Shown here piece after piece: positions 14,429-14,747 of a stretch of DNA of 14,747 bases. The notes under the pieces were generated by a model. It was not told where the DNA came from. It ran no database searches and saw only the letters and a program-made list of their open reading frames with translations. The translations under genes and the position numbers were made by a program. This DNA is from Comamonadaceae bacterium. GTDB lineage: Bacteria > Pseudomonadota > Gammaproteobacteria > Burkholderiales > Burkholderiaceae_C. The stretch spans positions 1-14,747 of the forward strand of contig CANHLD010000029.1 in the NCBI GenBank assembly GCA_947461325.1, in the 5' to 3' direction. Positions within the stretch are counted from its first letter, which is position 1, and each line of letters starts with the position of its first letter.

Positions 14429-14747
14429 TTCACGTGGTGACTCAGGTGCAAGACAGAACGCCAAGCCATGCCACCGTTTTTTAACAGGGTGGCTTTATTG
14501 CAAGACAGGCTGGGAGTTGCCAGAGTGATGCTATCTGTGCGTAGTTGCAGACACAGTTGTACCGCTCGCACAGCACTCCAATCGGTGACTTGAACGGCTG
14601 TTCGCCACTGCATCAGTTCAAGGGAAGGCTCAGTGCTCTTTGTATGAATGCTTTGTGCATACCGGAAACGAACATCGTCGACTTGGTCCATCAATGCCTG
14701 ATAAGTAGCATTGCTGCGTGCCATGTCTTTACAGGTGAATTCTCGTG
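14425..14747 (-). CDS. pilW: PilW-like minor pilin, C-terminal part (cut by the window edge)
   Basis: About 107 codons of a gene whose 5' part lies outside the window. The frame is open to the right edge: the codons before the first internal ATG (14724) read REFTCKD without a stop. The stretch VTDWSAVRAVQLCLQLRTDS resembles the conserved C-terminal region of PilW, where a strand with valine, cysteine and leucine ends in an arginine. PilW is a type IV pilus assembly protein of the minor pilin group. The stop overlaps the pilX start as ATGA. Identification leans on this one motif and on the neighbours, so it is good but not certain. Confidence 0.75.
   Translation of the reverse strand, partial: REFTCKDMARSNATYQALMDQVDDVRFRYAQSIHTKSTEPSLELMQWRTAVQVTDWSAVRAVQLCLQLRTDSITLATPSLSCNKATLLKNGGMAWRSVLHLSHHVK

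Overview
The window looks like the chromosome of a betaproteobacterium, most likely Burkholderiales and probably a Comamonadaceae-like lineage of moderate G+C. This is an inference from gene order (ribD-ribE-ribB/A-ribH-nusB-aminotransferase-ybgC-tolQRA, with a pilW-pilX-pilE minor pilin block upstream), from a tRNA-Leu(UAA) with CCA encoded, and from protein style. No rRNA, CRISPR, insertion sequence, integrase or phage gene was seen.

Left part (1-3980): an XdhC-family molybdenum-enzyme maturation protein on the minus strand stands back to back with an RsuA-type rRNA pseudouridine synthase on the plus strand. The latter converges on a minus-strand alpha/beta hydrolase. An AT-rich divergent intergenic region then leads to a plus-strand RodZ-like membrane protein (helix-turn-helix, one membrane segment, extracytoplasmic beta domain), followed closely by tRNA-Leu(UAA).

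Middle (3981-5856): directly abutting the tRNA is a visibly AT-rich, minus-strand family 9 glycosyltransferase. It is an isolated surface-polysaccharide gene that looks acquired. Behind it is a 328-base non-coding gap. The right end of the gap holds a cluster of GGTCA/TGACC half-sites and an extended -10 element immediately before an uncharacterised acidic protein that may be translated from a leaderless mRNA.

Right part (5860-14747): one uninterrupted minus-strand run of 13 genes, read from right to left: pilW (cut by the window edge), pilX, pilE, ribD, ribE, ribB with a degenerate GTP cyclohydrolase II domain, ribH, nusB, a class I/II aminotransferase, ybgC, tolQ, tolR and tolA. Most junctions are ATGA or TTGA stop/start overlaps or gaps below 30 bases, so translation coupling and long polycistronic messages are likely. 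The rib genes provide most of the riboflavin pathway, but a functional GTP cyclohydrolase II must lie elsewhere. ybgC-tolQRA supply the energised inner-membrane part of the Tol-Pal system, but tolB and pal do not follow.

Most of the window is conserved housekeeping DNA and I see no convincing new multi-gene system. The points most worth a second look are the nested palindromes and possible leaderless start before the 5236 gene, the nested inverted repeat and foreign-looking glycosyltransferase at the tRNA, the nine-C tract in tolA, the degenerate RibA half of RibB, and the absences of pilY1, tolB and pal from their usual places.
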